Shown here one piece after another: positions 1 through 8,566 of a stretch of 64,000 nt of DNA (positions are counted from its first letter, which is position 1; each line of letters begins with the position of its first letter). Origin of the DNA: Streptomyces chumphonensis (GTDB taxonomy: Bacteria > Actinomycetota > Actinomycetes > Streptomycetales > Streptomycetaceae); contig NZ_JACXYU010000004.1 in the NCBI RefSeq assembly GCF_014779715.1, forward strand, positions 62,001 through 126,000, written 5' to 3'. The notes beneath the pieces are model-generated. The model was not told the DNA's origin, searched no databases, and worked only from the letters and a program-made list of their open reading frames with translations. Position numbers and translations under genes: made by a program.

Positions 1-3000
1 CTTCATGCGACGTTCGCACGACTGCCAGGCGACCAGCACCTCCTGCACCTGCCGCACCGTCTTCAGCGTCGCGTCCACGATGTCGGTGCGCACGGCGTCG
101 AACAGCTTGCGGAACCCCTCCTCGTCCCAGGCGGGGCCCCCGTGCGCGGCGACGAGCAGGTCCGTCGCCGCGCTCACGCAGTCCTCGAACAGGGCCTGGA
201 CGCTGCCGTGCGGGGACGCGGCCAGCGCCAGCTTCTGCTGGTTCGTCAGCTTCGACTGGGCGAACTTCCCCGGATCCGAGGGCAGGTTCAGCCGGATCAG
301 CCGACGCGTGCCGCGCCACATGGCCTCCTGCTGCTCGGCCTCGGTGTCGAAGAGCCGCACGGACACCGAGGAGCCGTCGTCCACCAGCGCCGGGAAGGCC
401 TTGACCGGCTGCCCGGCCCGCCGGGTCTCGAAGGTGCGCTCCAGCGTGCCGAGGGTCCACGCCGTCAGCCCGCTGCGCGGCTGCGTCCCGGTCGCCGGTC
501 CGGACGACCGCCCGTCGTGACCACCGGCGTCCGGCGAACCCGTCCCGGCGCCGCCACGTCCCCGGCGGCCACCCCGTCCGCCCTGGCCCGCCGTGGCCTC
601 GAACGCCCGCGAGAGCGCCTCCCGCGCCTGCGGCCTGAACCGCAGCCGCAGCGCCTCCAGGTCCTTGTCCTCGGCCTCCGCCGCGGCCCTGCCCCGTACC
701 GGCCGGCCGCGCTCGTCCACCACCCGGAACGTGACGCGCAGGTGGGCGGGGACCTTGGCCCGGTCGAAGTCCTCCTGCGCCACGGGCACGCCCGTCATCC
801 GGTGCAGCGCCCGGCCCAGCACGGCGGTCAGCGGCTCGTCCAGCGGCACGCCCTCCGGCGCCCGGAAGCCGGCGAGGAACCGCTCGGCGAAGTTCGGCGC
901 CGGCACGCAGTTGCGCCGGATCGGCTTGGGCAGGGAACGGATCAGCTCCGTGACGACGTCGAGCCGCAGCCCCGGGATCTGCCAGTCGAAGCCCTCGGGC
1001 CGCACCTGGTTGAGCACCTGCAGCGGCACGTGGACCGTGACGCCGTCCGCGTCCGTCCCCGGCTCGAACTGGTAGGTCACCTTCAGCCGCAGCCCGCCCT
1101 GCCGCCACACGTCCGGGTAGTCGTCCTTGGTGACGGCCCCGGCCCGCTCGTTCATGAGCATCGACTTCTCGAAGCTCAGCAGGTCCGGCTCCGCGCGCCG
1201 CCGGTGCTTCCACCAGGAGTCGAAGTGCGCGCCGGAGACGACGTGGTCGGGGACGCGCTGGTCGTAGAAGTCGTAGAGCGTCTCGTCGTCGACGAGGATG
1301 TCCCGGCGCCGGGCACGGTGCTCCAGCTCCTGCACCTCGCCGAGCAGCTTGCGGTTGTCGTGGAAGAACTGGTGGTGCGTACGCCAGTCCCCCTCGACGA
1401 GGGCGTTGCGGATGAACAGGTCGCGGCACGTCTCCGGATCGATGCGGCCGTAGTTGACCTTCCGCCGCGCGACGACCGGGACGCCGTACAAGGTCACCTT
1501 CTCGTACGCCATCACCGCCGCCTGCTTCTGCTCCCAGTGCGGCTCGCTGTACGTCCGCTTCACCAGGTGCTGCGCCAGCGGCTCGATCCAGTCGGGGTCG
1601 ATCTTGGCGTTGACGCGGGCCCACAGCCGCGACGTCTCCACCAGCTCCGCCGACATCACCCACCGCGGCGCCTTCTTGAACAGAGCCGAGCCCGGGAACA
1701 GGGCGAACTTCGCGCTCCGCGCCCCCAGGTACTCGTTCCCGCGCGCCGCCGCCCGGCCGTTCTCCCCACCGGTGTCCTTCAGCCCGACGTGCGAGAGCAG
1801 ACCGGCCAGCAGCGAGCGGTGGACGGCGTCCGGCGGCGCCTCCGCCTCCCCGATCGTGACGCCGAGGGTCCTGGCCACCTGCCGCAGCTGCGCGTAGATG
1901 TCCTGCCACTCCCGTATGCGCAGGTAGTTCAGGAACTCTCCCTTGCACATCCGGCGGAACGCGGAGGAGGACAGCTCCCGCTGCTGCTCCCGCACGTAGT
2001 TCCACAGGTTGAGGAAGGCGAGGAAGTCACTCGTCTCGTCCCGGAAGCGCGCGTGGTGCTGGTCCGCCTGCTGCTGCTTGTCCGCGGGCCGCTCGCGCGG
2101 ATCCTGGATGGACAGCGCCGCCGCGATCACCATGACCTCGCGCACGCAGCCGTTGCGGTCCGCCTCCAGCACCATGCGGGCCAGCCGGGGGTCGACGGGC
2201 AGCTGCGCCAGCTTGCGGCCCGTCTCCGTCAGCCGCCTGCGGGGGTCCTTCTCCGCCGTGTCCAGCGCCCCCAGCTCCTCCAAGAGCTGCACGCCCGCCT
2301 TGACGCTGCGCTGGTCCGGCGGGTCGATGAACGGGAAGCGCGCGATGTCGCCGAGCCCCGCCGCCGTCATCTGGAGGATCACGGACGCCAGGTTCGTCCG
2401 CAGGATCTCCGCGTCCGTGAACTCCGGCCGGGAGAGGAAGTCCTCCTCCGAGTACAGCCGGACGCAGACACCGTCCGAGGTGCGCCCGCAGCGCCCCTTG
2501 CGCTGGTTGGCGCTGGCCTGCGAGATGCGCTCGATCGGCAGCCGCTGCACCTTCGTGCGGTGGCTGTAGCGGGAGATGCGGGCGGTGCCCGGGTCGATGA
2601 CGTACTTGATGCCCGGCACCGTCAGCGACGTCTCCGCCACGTTCGTGGCCAGCACGACGCGCCGGCCGGTGTGCGCCTGGAACACCCGGTGCTGCTCGGC
2701 GTGCGACAGCCGCGCGTACAGCGGCAGCACCTCGGTGGAACGCAGCCTCTTCTTGACGAGGGCGTCCGCCGTGTCGCGGATCTCGCGCTCCCCGGACAGG
2801 AAGACCAGGATGTCGCCGGGCCCCTCGGCCTGCAGCTCGTCCACCGCGTCGCAGATCGCCGTGACCTGGTCGCGGTCGCCCTCCTCGCCGTCCTCCTCCA
2901 GCAACGGCCGGTACCGCACCTCCACCGGGTACGTCCGCCCGCTGACCTCGACGATCGGAGCCCCCGGCCCGGCGCCGTCCCCGCCCGCCTCGGCCGCCTC

Positions 3001-3780
3001 GGCCGCCTCGCCCGCCTCGGCCCCTGGGCCGGCGGCCGTGACGGTCGCGAAGCGACCGAAGTGCCGGGAGAACCGCTCCGGGTCGATGGTCGCCGAGGTG
3101 ATGACGACCTTGAGGTCCGGGCGCCGGGGCAGCAGCTGCGCGAGGTACCCCAGCAGGAAGTCGATGTTGAGGCTGCGCTCGTGCGCCTCGTCGATGATGA
3201 TCGTGTCGTACTGACGCAGCTCGCGGTCGGTCTGGATCTCCGCCAGCAGGATGCCGTCCGTCATCAGCTTGACGAGCGTGGTGTCGCTCACCTGGTCGGT
3301 GAACCGCACCTTCCAGCCCACGGCCTCGCCCAGCGACGTCCCCAGCTCGTCCGCCACCCGCTCGGCCACGGTGCGCGCCGCGATCCGGCGCGGCTGCGTG
3401 TGCCCGATCAGCCCCCTGACGCCCCGGCCCAGCTCCAGGCAGATCTTCGGGATCTGGGTGGTCTTGCCCGAACCCGTCTCGCCCGCGACGATCACCACCT
3501 GGTGGTCCCGGACGGCCGCCAGGATCTCGTCCTTCTTCTGGCTGACGGGCAGCGCCTCCGGGTAGGTGATCCGGGGCACCGCCGCGCGCCGGGCGGCGAT
3601 CCGGGCCTCCGCCCGCTCCACCTCGGCGGCGATCTCGGCCAGCACGGCCTCCCTCGCCTCCGGCTTGCGGACACGCCGAACACCGTCGAGACGGCGGCCC
3701 AGCCGCCGCTCGTCGCGCGGCATCAGTTCGGAGACCCGCTCCAGCAGGGCGGGCAGGGTGAGGTCAGGCGCAGCAGACAT
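1..3780 (-). CDS. hrpA: ATP-dependent RNA helicase HrpA (3' end cut by window)
   Basis: The minus-strand frame starts at ATG 3780 and stays open to base 1, giving about 1260 residues without a stop. Family members are roughly 1300 aa, so only the C-terminus is missing. A Walker A motif (GETGSGKT) lies near residues 100-107 and a DEAH box (IIIDEAHERSLN) near residue 196, followed by the SAT helicase motif. This order is characteristic of DEAH-box RNA helicases of the HrpA/Prp2 type, which unwind RNA or RNA-protein complexes using ATP in the cytoplasm. The next gene upstream (yoeB) ends 355 bp away, so hrpA is probably transcribed on its own. Confidence 0.95.
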   Translation of the reverse strand, partial: MSAAPDLTLPALLERVSELMPRDERRLGRRLDGVRRVRKPEAREAVLAEIAAEVERAEARIAARRAAVPRITYPEALPVSQKKDEILAAVRDHQVVIVAGETGSGKTTQIPKICLELGRGVRGLIGHTQPRRIAARTVAERVADELGTSLGEAVGWKVRFTDQVSDTTLVKLMTDGILLAEIQTDRELRQYDTIIIDEAHERSLNIDFLLGYLAQLLPRRPDLKVVITSATIDPERFSRHFGRFATVTAAGPGAEAGEAAEAAEAGGDGAGPGAPIVEVSGRTYPVEVRYRPLLEEDGEEGDRDQVTAICDAVDELQAEGPGDILVFLSGEREIRDTADALVKKRLRSTEVLPLYARLSHAEQHRVFQAHTGRRVVLATNVAETSLTVPGIKYVIDPGTARISRYSHRTKVQRLPIERISQASANQRKGRCGRTSDGVCVRLYSEEDFLSRPEFTDAEILRTNLASVILQMTAAGLGDIARFPFIDPPDQRSVKAGVQLLEELGALDTAEKDPRRRLTETGRKLAQLPVDPRLARMVLEADRNGCVREVMVIAAALSIQDPRERPADKQQQADQHHARFRDETSDFLAFLNLWNYVREQQRELSSSAFRRMCKGEFLNYLRIREWQDIYAQLRQVARTLGVTIGEAEAPPDAVHRSLLAGLLSHVGLKDTGGENGRAAARGNEYLGARSAKFALFPGSALFKKAPRWVMSAELVETSRLWARVNAKIDPDWIEPLAQHLVKRTYSEPHWEQKQAAVMAYEKVTLYGVPVVARRKVNYGRIDPETCRDLFIRNALVEGDWRTHHQFFHDNRKLLGEVQELEHRARRRDILVDDETLYDFYDQRVPDHVVSGAHFDSWWKHRRRAEPDLLSFEKSMLMNERAGAVTKDDYPDVWRQGGLRLKVTYQFEPGTDADGVTVHVPLQVLNQVRPEGFDWQIPGLRLDVVTELIRSLPKPIRRNCVPAPNFAERFLAGFRAPEGVPLDEPLTAVLGRALHRMTGVPVAQEDFDRAKVPAHLRVTFRVVDERGRPVRGRAAAEAEDKDLEALRLRFRPQAREALSRAFEATAGQGGRGGRRGRGGAGTGSPDAGGHDGRSSGPATGTQPRSGLTAWTLGTLERTFETRRAGQPVKAFPALVDDGSSVSVRLFDTEAEQQEAMWRGTRRLIRLNLPSDPGKFAQSKLTNQQKLALAASPHGSVQALFEDCVSAATDLLVAAHGGPAWDEEGFRKLFDAVRTDIVDATLKTVRQVQEVLVAWQSCERRMK

Positions 3781-4135
3781 ACGCCCCCCAGCATCCCACC
3801 CGCCGGCCGGAACCGGCGAGCGCATTACCGTCGCCCGGGCCGGCCGGTCAGCGCGCGTCGTTCTCCCCCAGCCCGACCAGCCGGGCACGCCGTCCGGCGA
3901 TCACCCCGTCCGGCATGACGAAGACCTCCGCCCTCGACGGCCACCTCGCCCTCCTCGACCCTCCGCACGACGCCGAGCCCCCGCGAACCGCCCCCCCCGG
4001 GCCCCTCGACGGCCCCGCCGTATGCCTGCTCCCCGTTCCGCGACCAGCCGCACCCCGCAGCTCCCTCCGGGCCGACCTCAAACGCGTCACGACCCTGAGC
4101 CCGCCCACCGACCCCCGCCGCCGGGCGGCTCCCGC
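3781..4135. other. Intergenic region between yoeB and hrpA
   Basis: No convincing gene is visible in these 355 bases. Short open frames exist on both strands but have arginine/proline/glycine-rich translations with no family features, as expected from GC-rich noncoding DNA. The region should hold the hrpA promoter on the minus strand; I see no clear -10/-35 pair. Confidence 0.5.
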
Positions 4136-4402
4136 TCAACCCCGGTCGTAGTGGTACCGGCACGCCAGGACGTGAGTCACGTCGTCCTCGTCGATGCGGT
4201 AGACCAGCCGGTGTTCGGAGTTGACGCGCCGGGACCAGTAGCCGGAGAGGTCGTTCCGCAGCGGCTCGGGCTTGCCGATCCCCTCATGGCCGTTGCGGCC
4301 GATGTCGGCGAGCAACTGGTTGACTCGTTTGAGGAGCTTTCGGTCGTTCTTCTGCCACCACAGGTAGTCGCTCCAGCCGTCGCCCAGGAAGCGGACCTTC
4401 AC
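4136..4402 (-). CDS. yoeB: YoeB-family mRNA interferase toxin
   Basis: The 88-residue protein matches the Txe/YoeB family in length and pattern: an N-terminal WSDYLWWQKNDRKLLKRVNQL helix segment, then EPLRNDLSGYWSRRV and the C-terminal basic-aromatic HVLACRYHYD end. YoeB toxins cleave mRNA at the ribosomal A site; the terminal His-Tyr pair belongs to the active site in the family. The start overlaps the stop of the upstream antitoxin gene by 4 bp, so the two are translationally coupled. Confidence 0.93.
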   Translation of the reverse strand: MKVRFLGDGWSDYLWWQKNDRKLLKRVNQLLADIGRNGHEGIGKPEPLRNDLSGYWSRRVNSEHRLVYRIDEDDVTHVLACRYHYDRG

Positions 4403-4680
4403 GCAGGGCTCCGGCGGGGCTCGTCGTCCGGATCCACCAGCTCCCGGACCGTGCCCCCGCCCGCCCGGTCCTGTTCGATGGTCCGGCGCAGACGCTCGGC
4501 CATCGCGGGTGACCGGAGCAGGTAGTCGGTCTCCTTCAGCGCCTCGTACTCGGCGAGCGAGACGACGACCATCGGCTCGTGGCCGGCGCGAGTGATCACC
4601 AACTCCTCGGCGTCGTTCTCCACCGCGTCGAGGGCATCGGCGATGCCGGCGCGCAGTTCGGTGACACTCATCGTCTTCAT
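4399..4680 (-). CDS. yefM: YefM/Phd-family antitoxin
   Basis: From ATG 4680 the product is 93 aa and begins MKTMSVTELRAGIADALD, the N-terminal fold of YefM/Phd antitoxins, followed by EELVITRAGHEPMVVVSLAEYEALKETDYLL and an acidic, probably disordered toxin-binding tail. It should neutralise the adjacent YoeB and repress the operon. A longer in-frame ORF extends upstream but its extra residues look non-coding, and the operator lies immediately before ATG 4680. No Shine-Dalgarno precedes the ATG, so a leaderless transcript is likely. An in-frame ATG at 4671 is the alternative start. Confidence 0.92.
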   Translation of the reverse strand: MKTMSVTELRAGIADALDAVENDAEELVITRAGHEPMVVVSLAEYEALKETDYLLRSPAMAERLRRTIEQDRAGGGTVRELVDPDDEPRRSPA

Positions 4681-4700
4681 GGTGTACAGAATAACGTACA
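4681..4700 (-). promoter_or_regulatory. YefM-type operator overlapping the yefM promoter
   Basis: Directly upstream of yefM are TGTACA at 4683-4688 and CGTACA at 4695-4700, with centres 12 bp apart. Paired TGTACA cores about one helical turn apart are the known binding pattern of YefM-YoeB in E. coli. The AT-rich stretch between them (TTATTCT on the minus strand) could be the -10 of a leaderless promoter. Confidence 0.7.
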
Positions 4701-4950
4701 GGCGCTGGTGGTCTCGGCGCTGACGGCCGGGATCTCGTCGAGGCGGACGGAGCGGCCTGCGCTCACTGCGGGTGGTGACACCGCCCAGAACGGGTTCCGC
4801 CCGGCGGACCGTGGCCATGCCGCGCGCCTGAGCCGGAGGGGCTCGGAGGCCGGGAAGCAGAGCACTGTGGTGCTGACACGTCAGCACCGCGTCAGCACAC
4901 GAAACTCTGGGGACGACCGCCGTCCGTGCGTTGCTTCACCCGGGGTACGC
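4701..4950. other. Intergenic region, yefM to tRNA cluster
   Basis: No gene or conserved motif is recognised here apart from the probable yefM -35 region at its left edge. A stop-free reading frame on the minus strand is in phase with yefM but its translation looks non-coding. Confidence 0.4.
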
Positions 4951-4994
4951 AACGAGAACGTCCCGGACGGCGTGCCGTCCGGGACGTTCTCGTT
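4951..4994 (-). terminator. 20-bp perfect hairpin terminator of the tRNA cluster
   Basis: The arms 4951-4970 and 4975-4994 are perfect inverted repeats of 20 bp around a 4-base loop (CGTG). It lies one base beyond the encoded CCA of tRNA-Phe in the direction of tRNA transcription (minus strand). No U-tract is obvious, as is common for Streptomyces terminators. It may act in both directions. Confidence 0.85.
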
Positions 4995-4995
4995 C

Positions 4996-5072
4996 TGGTG
5001 GCTGGGGCCGGGGTCGAACCGGCGACCTTCCGCTTTTCAGGCGGACGCTCGTACCAACTGAGCTACCCAGCC
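4996..5072 (-). tRNA. tRNA-Phe (GAA)
   Basis: The minus strand folds into a full cloverleaf: acceptor GGCTGGG pairs with CCCAGCC, the D-arm contains AGCTCAGTTGGT, the anticodon loop is CTGAAAA (GAA), and the T-arm carries GGTTCGACC. CCA is encoded (4996-4998). It is the last tRNA of a Glu-Asp-Phe cluster. Confidence 0.96.
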
Positions 5073-5094
5073 ACGCAACCCCGGGGGGTTGCAG

Positions 5095-5169
5095 CGGTCC
5101 TGACGGGATTTGAACCCGCGGCCTCCACCTTGACAGGGTGGCGAGCACTCCAAACTGCTCCACAGGACC
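5095..5169 (-). tRNA. tRNA-Asp (GTC)
   Basis: Acceptor GGTCCTG pairs with CAGGACC, the anticodon loop is CTGTCAA (GTC), and the T-loop is GGTTCAAATC. The discriminator base is G and no CCA is encoded. It lies between tRNA-Glu and tRNA-Phe on the same strand. Confidence 0.96.
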
Positions 5170-5175
5170 AGGCGT

Positions 5176-5195
5176 GTGCGGAACGGATTCCGCAC
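5176..5195 (-). other. Hairpin between tRNA-Glu and tRNA-Asp
   Basis: GTGCGGAA (5176-5183) and TTCCGCAC (5188-5195) form a perfect 8-bp stem with a 4-base loop in the spacer between two co-transcribed tRNAs. It may be a processing signal or an attenuator. Confidence 0.55.
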
Positions 5196-5205
5196 GGGTG
5201 GTGCG

Positions 5206-5278
5206 TGCCCCCAACGGGATTCGAACCCGTGCTACCGCCTTGAAAGGGCGGCGTCCTGGGCCACTAGACGATGAGGGC
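5206..5278 (-). tRNA. tRNA-Glu (TTC)
   Basis: Acceptor GCCCTCA pairs with TGGGGGC (one G-T pair), the anticodon loop is CTTTCAA (TTC), and the T-arm contains GGTTCGAATCC. It is the first gene of the minus-strand tRNA cluster; no CCA is encoded. Confidence 0.95.
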
Positions 5279-5393
5279 TGATGGCCCACCTGGGCGCTTC
5301 GTCAGCGCGTCGGGGACGTGAGAAGCATATGGGATACCGCGACGGTTCGCCAAAACGGATTTCCGGTGGTGGCGCCGGTGGTGGCCGGGCCGG

Positions 5394-7139
5394 TTAGTTC
5401 GGGGTGGCGGTGGACGCGGGTTCGCGGGCGGGCGGGGAGGGCGTGTCGGGCGGGGCGTTCGGGGTGGCGGTGCCGGACGGGGCGGAGCCCGTCGGCGACG
5501 GCTGGGCCGAGGGGGCGTCGGACGGCTCGGCGAGCGGATCGTCGACGTAGTGCCGGCGGACCTCGGCGGACGTCAGCCCGAGCCCCCCGAGGGTGATCTC
5601 GTCCCACGCCTGGAGACGGCGGGTGTCCTGGTCGAGGTAGAGGACGGAGGCCTGGACGTCCGCCGGTGCCTCGCCCTCGACCGCGCGCAGCCCGCCGCCG
5701 CCGGAGGAGCCCTCGACCATCAGCCGGGTCCCGCGCGGCAGGTCGTGCTGCTTGCGGTTGTGCGTGTGTCCGGCGAGGGCGAGCGGGACGGCCCCGTCGA
5801 TCTCCTCGGCCAGGACGGGGTTGTGGGCGACGGCGATGTCCACCGGACGTCCGGCCTCGGCGTGCAGGCGCAGGATCTCGGCCAGGGCGCGGCCCGAGGC
5901 CCGTTCGGCGGGGTCGCCGGCGGCGATGACGGAGCGGTCGGGGGTGAACTGGGGGTCGCCCATCCCGGCGATGCGCAGCCCCGCGACGTCGACGGGCTCG
6001 CCGTTGTCGAGGACGTGCACGTTCTCCATCTCCCGCAGGTACTGCTGCGTGGTCAGGGAGTCGTGGTTGCCGCGCACCCAGACGAAGGGGGCGCCGAGCT
6101 CGGCGGCCGGGTCCAGGAAGGAGTTCTCGGCGGCGGTGCCGTGGTCCATGGTGTCGCCGCTGTCGATGACGACGTCGATCTCGTACTGGTCGACCAGGGA
6201 CTCGATGATCGACCACGACGCCGGGTTGAGGTGGATGTCCGAGACGTGCAGGGCCCGGATCGTCGAGGGGTCGGGCGCGTAGGTGGGGAGCGTGGAGACG
6301 GCGTCGTAGAGCTTGGTGACGTTCGTGACGAGCCGGGCCAGCTCCTTCTGGTAGACGTCGAAGTCGGACGCGATGCTGCGCGCGTTGCCGACCAGGCTGG
6401 GCGCGCCCGCGAGGAGCCCGGAGAACTTGGGCTCCAGGACGGCCTTCGGGTTCCAGGTGGCGGCGGCGGTCCCGGCGGAGGCGGCCAGCAGCACCAGGGC
6501 GAGCCCGCCGGCGGCCAGCGCGCGCCGGGGCCGGCGGTAGACGGCCAGGCCCAGGGTCGTCGCCCCGAGGACGACGGCCAGGGAGGAGCGTACGGCCAGG
6601 TCGCGGGTGCCGGACTCGACGTCCGCCGTGACCCGGTCCTGCAGCCCGTCGATGGTCTCCGGGCGGTCCACGAGGGAACCGACGCGTTCCGGGTCCAGCC
6701 GGGTCACGTCCACGTCGAGCCGCAGGGGCGCCGTGTGGCTCTCCAGCTCCAGCGCACCGAGCGGCGCCACGTTGATGCGGGTGCCGCCGTCGATCGAGGG
6801 GCGCAGCGTCATCGTGGTGTCCATCGGCCCGACGGGCTTGTGCACGTTGCCCACGGTGAGGAGGCCGAGCCAGGCGCCGAGGACCGTCACGGCGGTCAGG
6901 CCGAGGGCGCGCAGCCACGGGCGGGCGCGGCGCTCGTGGGCCAGTTCGGGCAGGACGCCCGCGCGACGCCGCGGGGCGGCGCGCCGGGGCGGGCGCCGGG
7001 CGGGGTCTCCGGGGGCGCCGGGGCGGGCGGAACGGCGGAGCAGGGTGCGGGCGGCGGTTCCGCGGCGTCCGACGGCGTTGCCGAAGCTGCGGACGGCGGC
7101 GCCGAACGACCTGAGCGGGGCACGGGCCATGTCCGGCAT
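5394..7139 (-). CDS. Membrane-anchored metallophosphoesterase
   Basis: The 581-aa reading has a basic, arginine-rich N-terminus, transmembrane segments near residues 79-96 and 184-225, and a calcineurin-like phosphoesterase domain from about residue 293. Metal-binding motifs are visible in order: DIHLN (301), SGDTMDHG (327), GNHD (357), AHNP and AGHTHN. The C-terminal tail is rich in Pro, Ser and Thr. The substrate cannot be told from sequence; the catalytic domain probably faces outside. Start choice is weak: ATG 7139 and ATG 7130 are both possible and neither has a clear ribosome binding site. Upstream in-frame sequence is antisense to the zincin gene and was excluded. Confidence 0.87.
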   Translation of the reverse strand: MPDMARAPLRSFGAAVRSFGNAVGRRGTAARTLLRRSARPGAPGDPARRPPRRAAPRRRAGVLPELAHERRARPWLRALGLTAVTVLGAWLGLLTVGNVHKPVGPMDTTMTLRPSIDGGTRINVAPLGALELESHTAPLRLDVDVTRLDPERVGSLVDRPETIDGLQDRVTADVESGTRDLAVRSSLAVVLGATTLGLAVYRRPRRALAAGGLALVLLAASAGTAAATWNPKAVLEPKFSGLLAGAPSLVGNARSIASDFDVYQKELARLVTNVTKLYDAVSTLPTYAPDPSTIRALHVSDIHLNPASWSIIESLVDQYEIDVVIDSGDTMDHGTAAENSFLDPAAELGAPFVWVRGNHDSLTTQQYLREMENVHVLDNGEPVDVAGLRIAGMGDPQFTPDRSVIAAGDPAERASGRALAEILRLHAEAGRPVDIAVAHNPVLAEEIDGAVPLALAGHTHNRKQHDLPRGTRLMVEGSSGGGGLRAVEGEAPADVQASVLYLDQDTRRLQAWDEITLGGLGLTSAEVRRHYVDDPLAEPSDAPSAQPSPTGSAPSGTATPNAPPDTPSPPAREPASTATPN

Positions 7140-7196
7140 GTGCCCAGCGGGTGACCGAGTATGCGACCGCGGTCCCGCGTGACCGACAATGGCCCA

Positions 7197-7559
7197 GTGG
7201 TGGAGATGACGCGCGAGGAGTTCGAGGAACTGGTCGGCGAGGCGCTCGACCGGGTCCCGCCCGAGCTGACCCGGCTGATGGACAACGTGGCCGTCTTCGT
7301 CGAGGACGAGCCGTCCCCCGAGGATCCCGAACTGCTCGGACTGTACGAGGGCACGCCGCTGACCGAACGGGGCGAGTGGTACGCGGGCGTCCTGCCGGAC
7401 CGCATCTCGATCTACATGGGCCCCACGCTGCGGCTGTGCGAGCGGGAGGGCGGTGGACGGGAGCTGGTCGTCGAGGAGGTCGAGATCACCGTGGTGCACG
7501 AGATCGCGCACCACTTCGGGATCGACGACGACCGGCTGCACGCGCTGGGCTACGGGTGA
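7197..7559 (+). CDS. Zincin-like small metallopeptidase family protein
   Basis: The protein of about 120 aa contains HEIAHHFGIDDDRLHALGY near its C-terminus, an HExxHxxG zinc motif typical of the small actinobacterial metallopeptidase-like family (PF06262-type). The stretch LTRLMDNVAVFVEDEP is also characteristic. Substrate is unknown. Tandem GTG codons at 7197 and 7200 and an ATG at 7206 are candidate starts; I chose the first. The stop overlaps the GTG of the first fluC gene, so the three plus-strand genes are probably one operon. Confidence 0.85.
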   Translation: MVEMTREEFEELVGEALDRVPPELTRLMDNVAVFVEDEPSPEDPELLGLYEGTPLTERGEWYAGVLPDRISIYMGPTLRLCEREGGGRELVVEEVEITVVHEIAHHFGIDDDRLHALGYG

Positions 7560-8077
7560 GCGGCGGGGCGGGGCCGACCGGGCGGGCGGGCTCCCGCCTC
7601 CCGGACCCGGACGAGGACGCCGTCGACCCGGACGTGGACCTGCGCGTTCCGGCCGACCGCGCCGAGATGTCCGGCCGACGCCGCTGGGGCGTGCTGGCCG
7701 TGATCGCCCTCGGCGGCGCGGTGGGCGGACTCGCCCGCTACGCGGCCCTGCGGTGGTGGCCCACCGGGGGCGGGGAGTTCCCGACCGCTCTGCTCGGCGT
7801 GAACGTCGTGGGCTGCGCGCTGCTGGGCGTGCTGATGGCGTGGATCGGCGCGCGCGGTGCGCATCCGCTGCTCCGCCCCTTCCTGGGGGTGGGGGTCCTG
7901 GGCGGCTTCACCAGCTTCTCCGGCTTCGCGCTCGACGGCACGCTCCTGTTCGACGCCGCCGCGCCCGGGACGGCGCTGGGCTACCTCGCCGCGACGCTGC
8001 TGCTCTCGCTGACGGCCGTCTGGGCGGGCGTCGTCCTGGGGCGGCGGGCCCTCGGCGGCGGGAGGGCGGCCGGGTGA
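7556..8077 (+). CDS. fluC: Fluoride channel subunit FluC/CrcB (copy 1)
   Basis: From GTG 7556, overlapping the previous stop as GTGA, the product is 173 aa with an acidic hydrophilic N-terminal extension of about 35 residues and four hydrophobic segments. Family motifs are present: GGAVGGLARY in helix 1, LLGVNVVGCALLG in helix 2, and GGFTSFSGFALD, the conserved (G)xTTFSTF-type break with phenylalanines lining the pore. FluC forms dual-topology dimers that export fluoride. A second copy follows directly. Confidence 0.92.
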   Translation: MSGGAGPTGRAGSRLPDPDEDAVDPDVDLRVPADRAEMSGRRRWGVLAVIALGGAVGGLARYAALRWWPTGGGEFPTALLGVNVVGCALLGVLMAWIGARGAHPLLRPFLGVGVLGGFTSFSGFALDGTLLFDAAAPGTALGYLAATLLLSLTAVWAGVVLGRRALGGGRAAG

Positions 8078-8448
8078 TGTGGCTGCTGGTGGCGCTCGGG
8101 GCCGCGGCGGGGGCGCCGCTGCGGTACCTCGTCGACCGCGCGGTGCAGGTCCGGCACGCGTCCGACTTCCCGTGGGGGACCTTCACCGTCAACGTCACCG
8201 GTTGTCTCCTGCTCGGGGTGCTGACGGGCGCGGTGCGCGGCGGTGGGCTCGGCCCGGCGGCCCAGGTCTGGATGGGCACCGGGCTGTGCGGCGCGCTCAC
8301 CACCTACTCGACCTTCTCCTACGAGGCGCTGCGCCTCGTCGAGCGGGGCCGGCCGGGTCTGGCCCTGGCGAACGTGCTGGGGGCGACGGCGGTCGGCCTG
8401 GGCGCGGTGGCGCTCGGATGGTGGTTGGTGCGCGGCGCGGTGGGGTGA
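8077..8448 (+). CDS. fluC: Fluoride channel subunit FluC/CrcB (copy 2)
   Basis: A 123-aa protein with GAAAGAPLRYLVD, TFTVNVTGCLLLG and CGALTTYSTFSYEALRL, the standard FluC helix motifs. Its ATG shares the terminal A of the preceding stop (TGATG), so it is translationally coupled. Tandem FluC genes in many Gram-positive bacteria encode heterodimers with opposite membrane topology; the overlap is consistent with this. Confidence 0.93.
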   Translation: MWLLVALGAAAGAPLRYLVDRAVQVRHASDFPWGTFTVNVTGCLLLGVLTGAVRGGGLGPAAQVWMGTGLCGALTTYSTFSYEALRLVERGRPGLALANVLGATAVGLGAVALGWWLVRGAVG

Positions 8449-8566
8449 GTGGTGGGGTGAGTCGTGGCGCCGGACGGCGGAGGCGGCGTGGCGGGCGTGG
8501 GGCGTGTCCTCGACACGGACAACGGAGTTGGGCAGGAGGCCCGCCCGCCCCCGGAGGAGTCCGACC

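Noticed and set aside
142..3918. 1258-codon plus-strand open frame
   Set aside because: It is antisense to hrpA; its translation is Arg/Leu/Pro/His-rich without motifs. Stop-free antisense frames are common in 72% GC coding DNA.
3825..4163. Short open frames on both strands between yoeB and hrpA
   Set aside because: Compositions match random GC-rich sequence; no ribosome binding site or known family.
4951..4994. Large inverted repeat considered as a mobile-element end
   Set aside because: It is a single compact hairpin directly after tRNA-Phe with a 4-base loop and no transposase nearby; a tRNA terminator explains it.
5550..7154. 534-codon plus-strand open frame
   Set aside because: Antisense to the metallophosphoesterase; no recognisable protein features.
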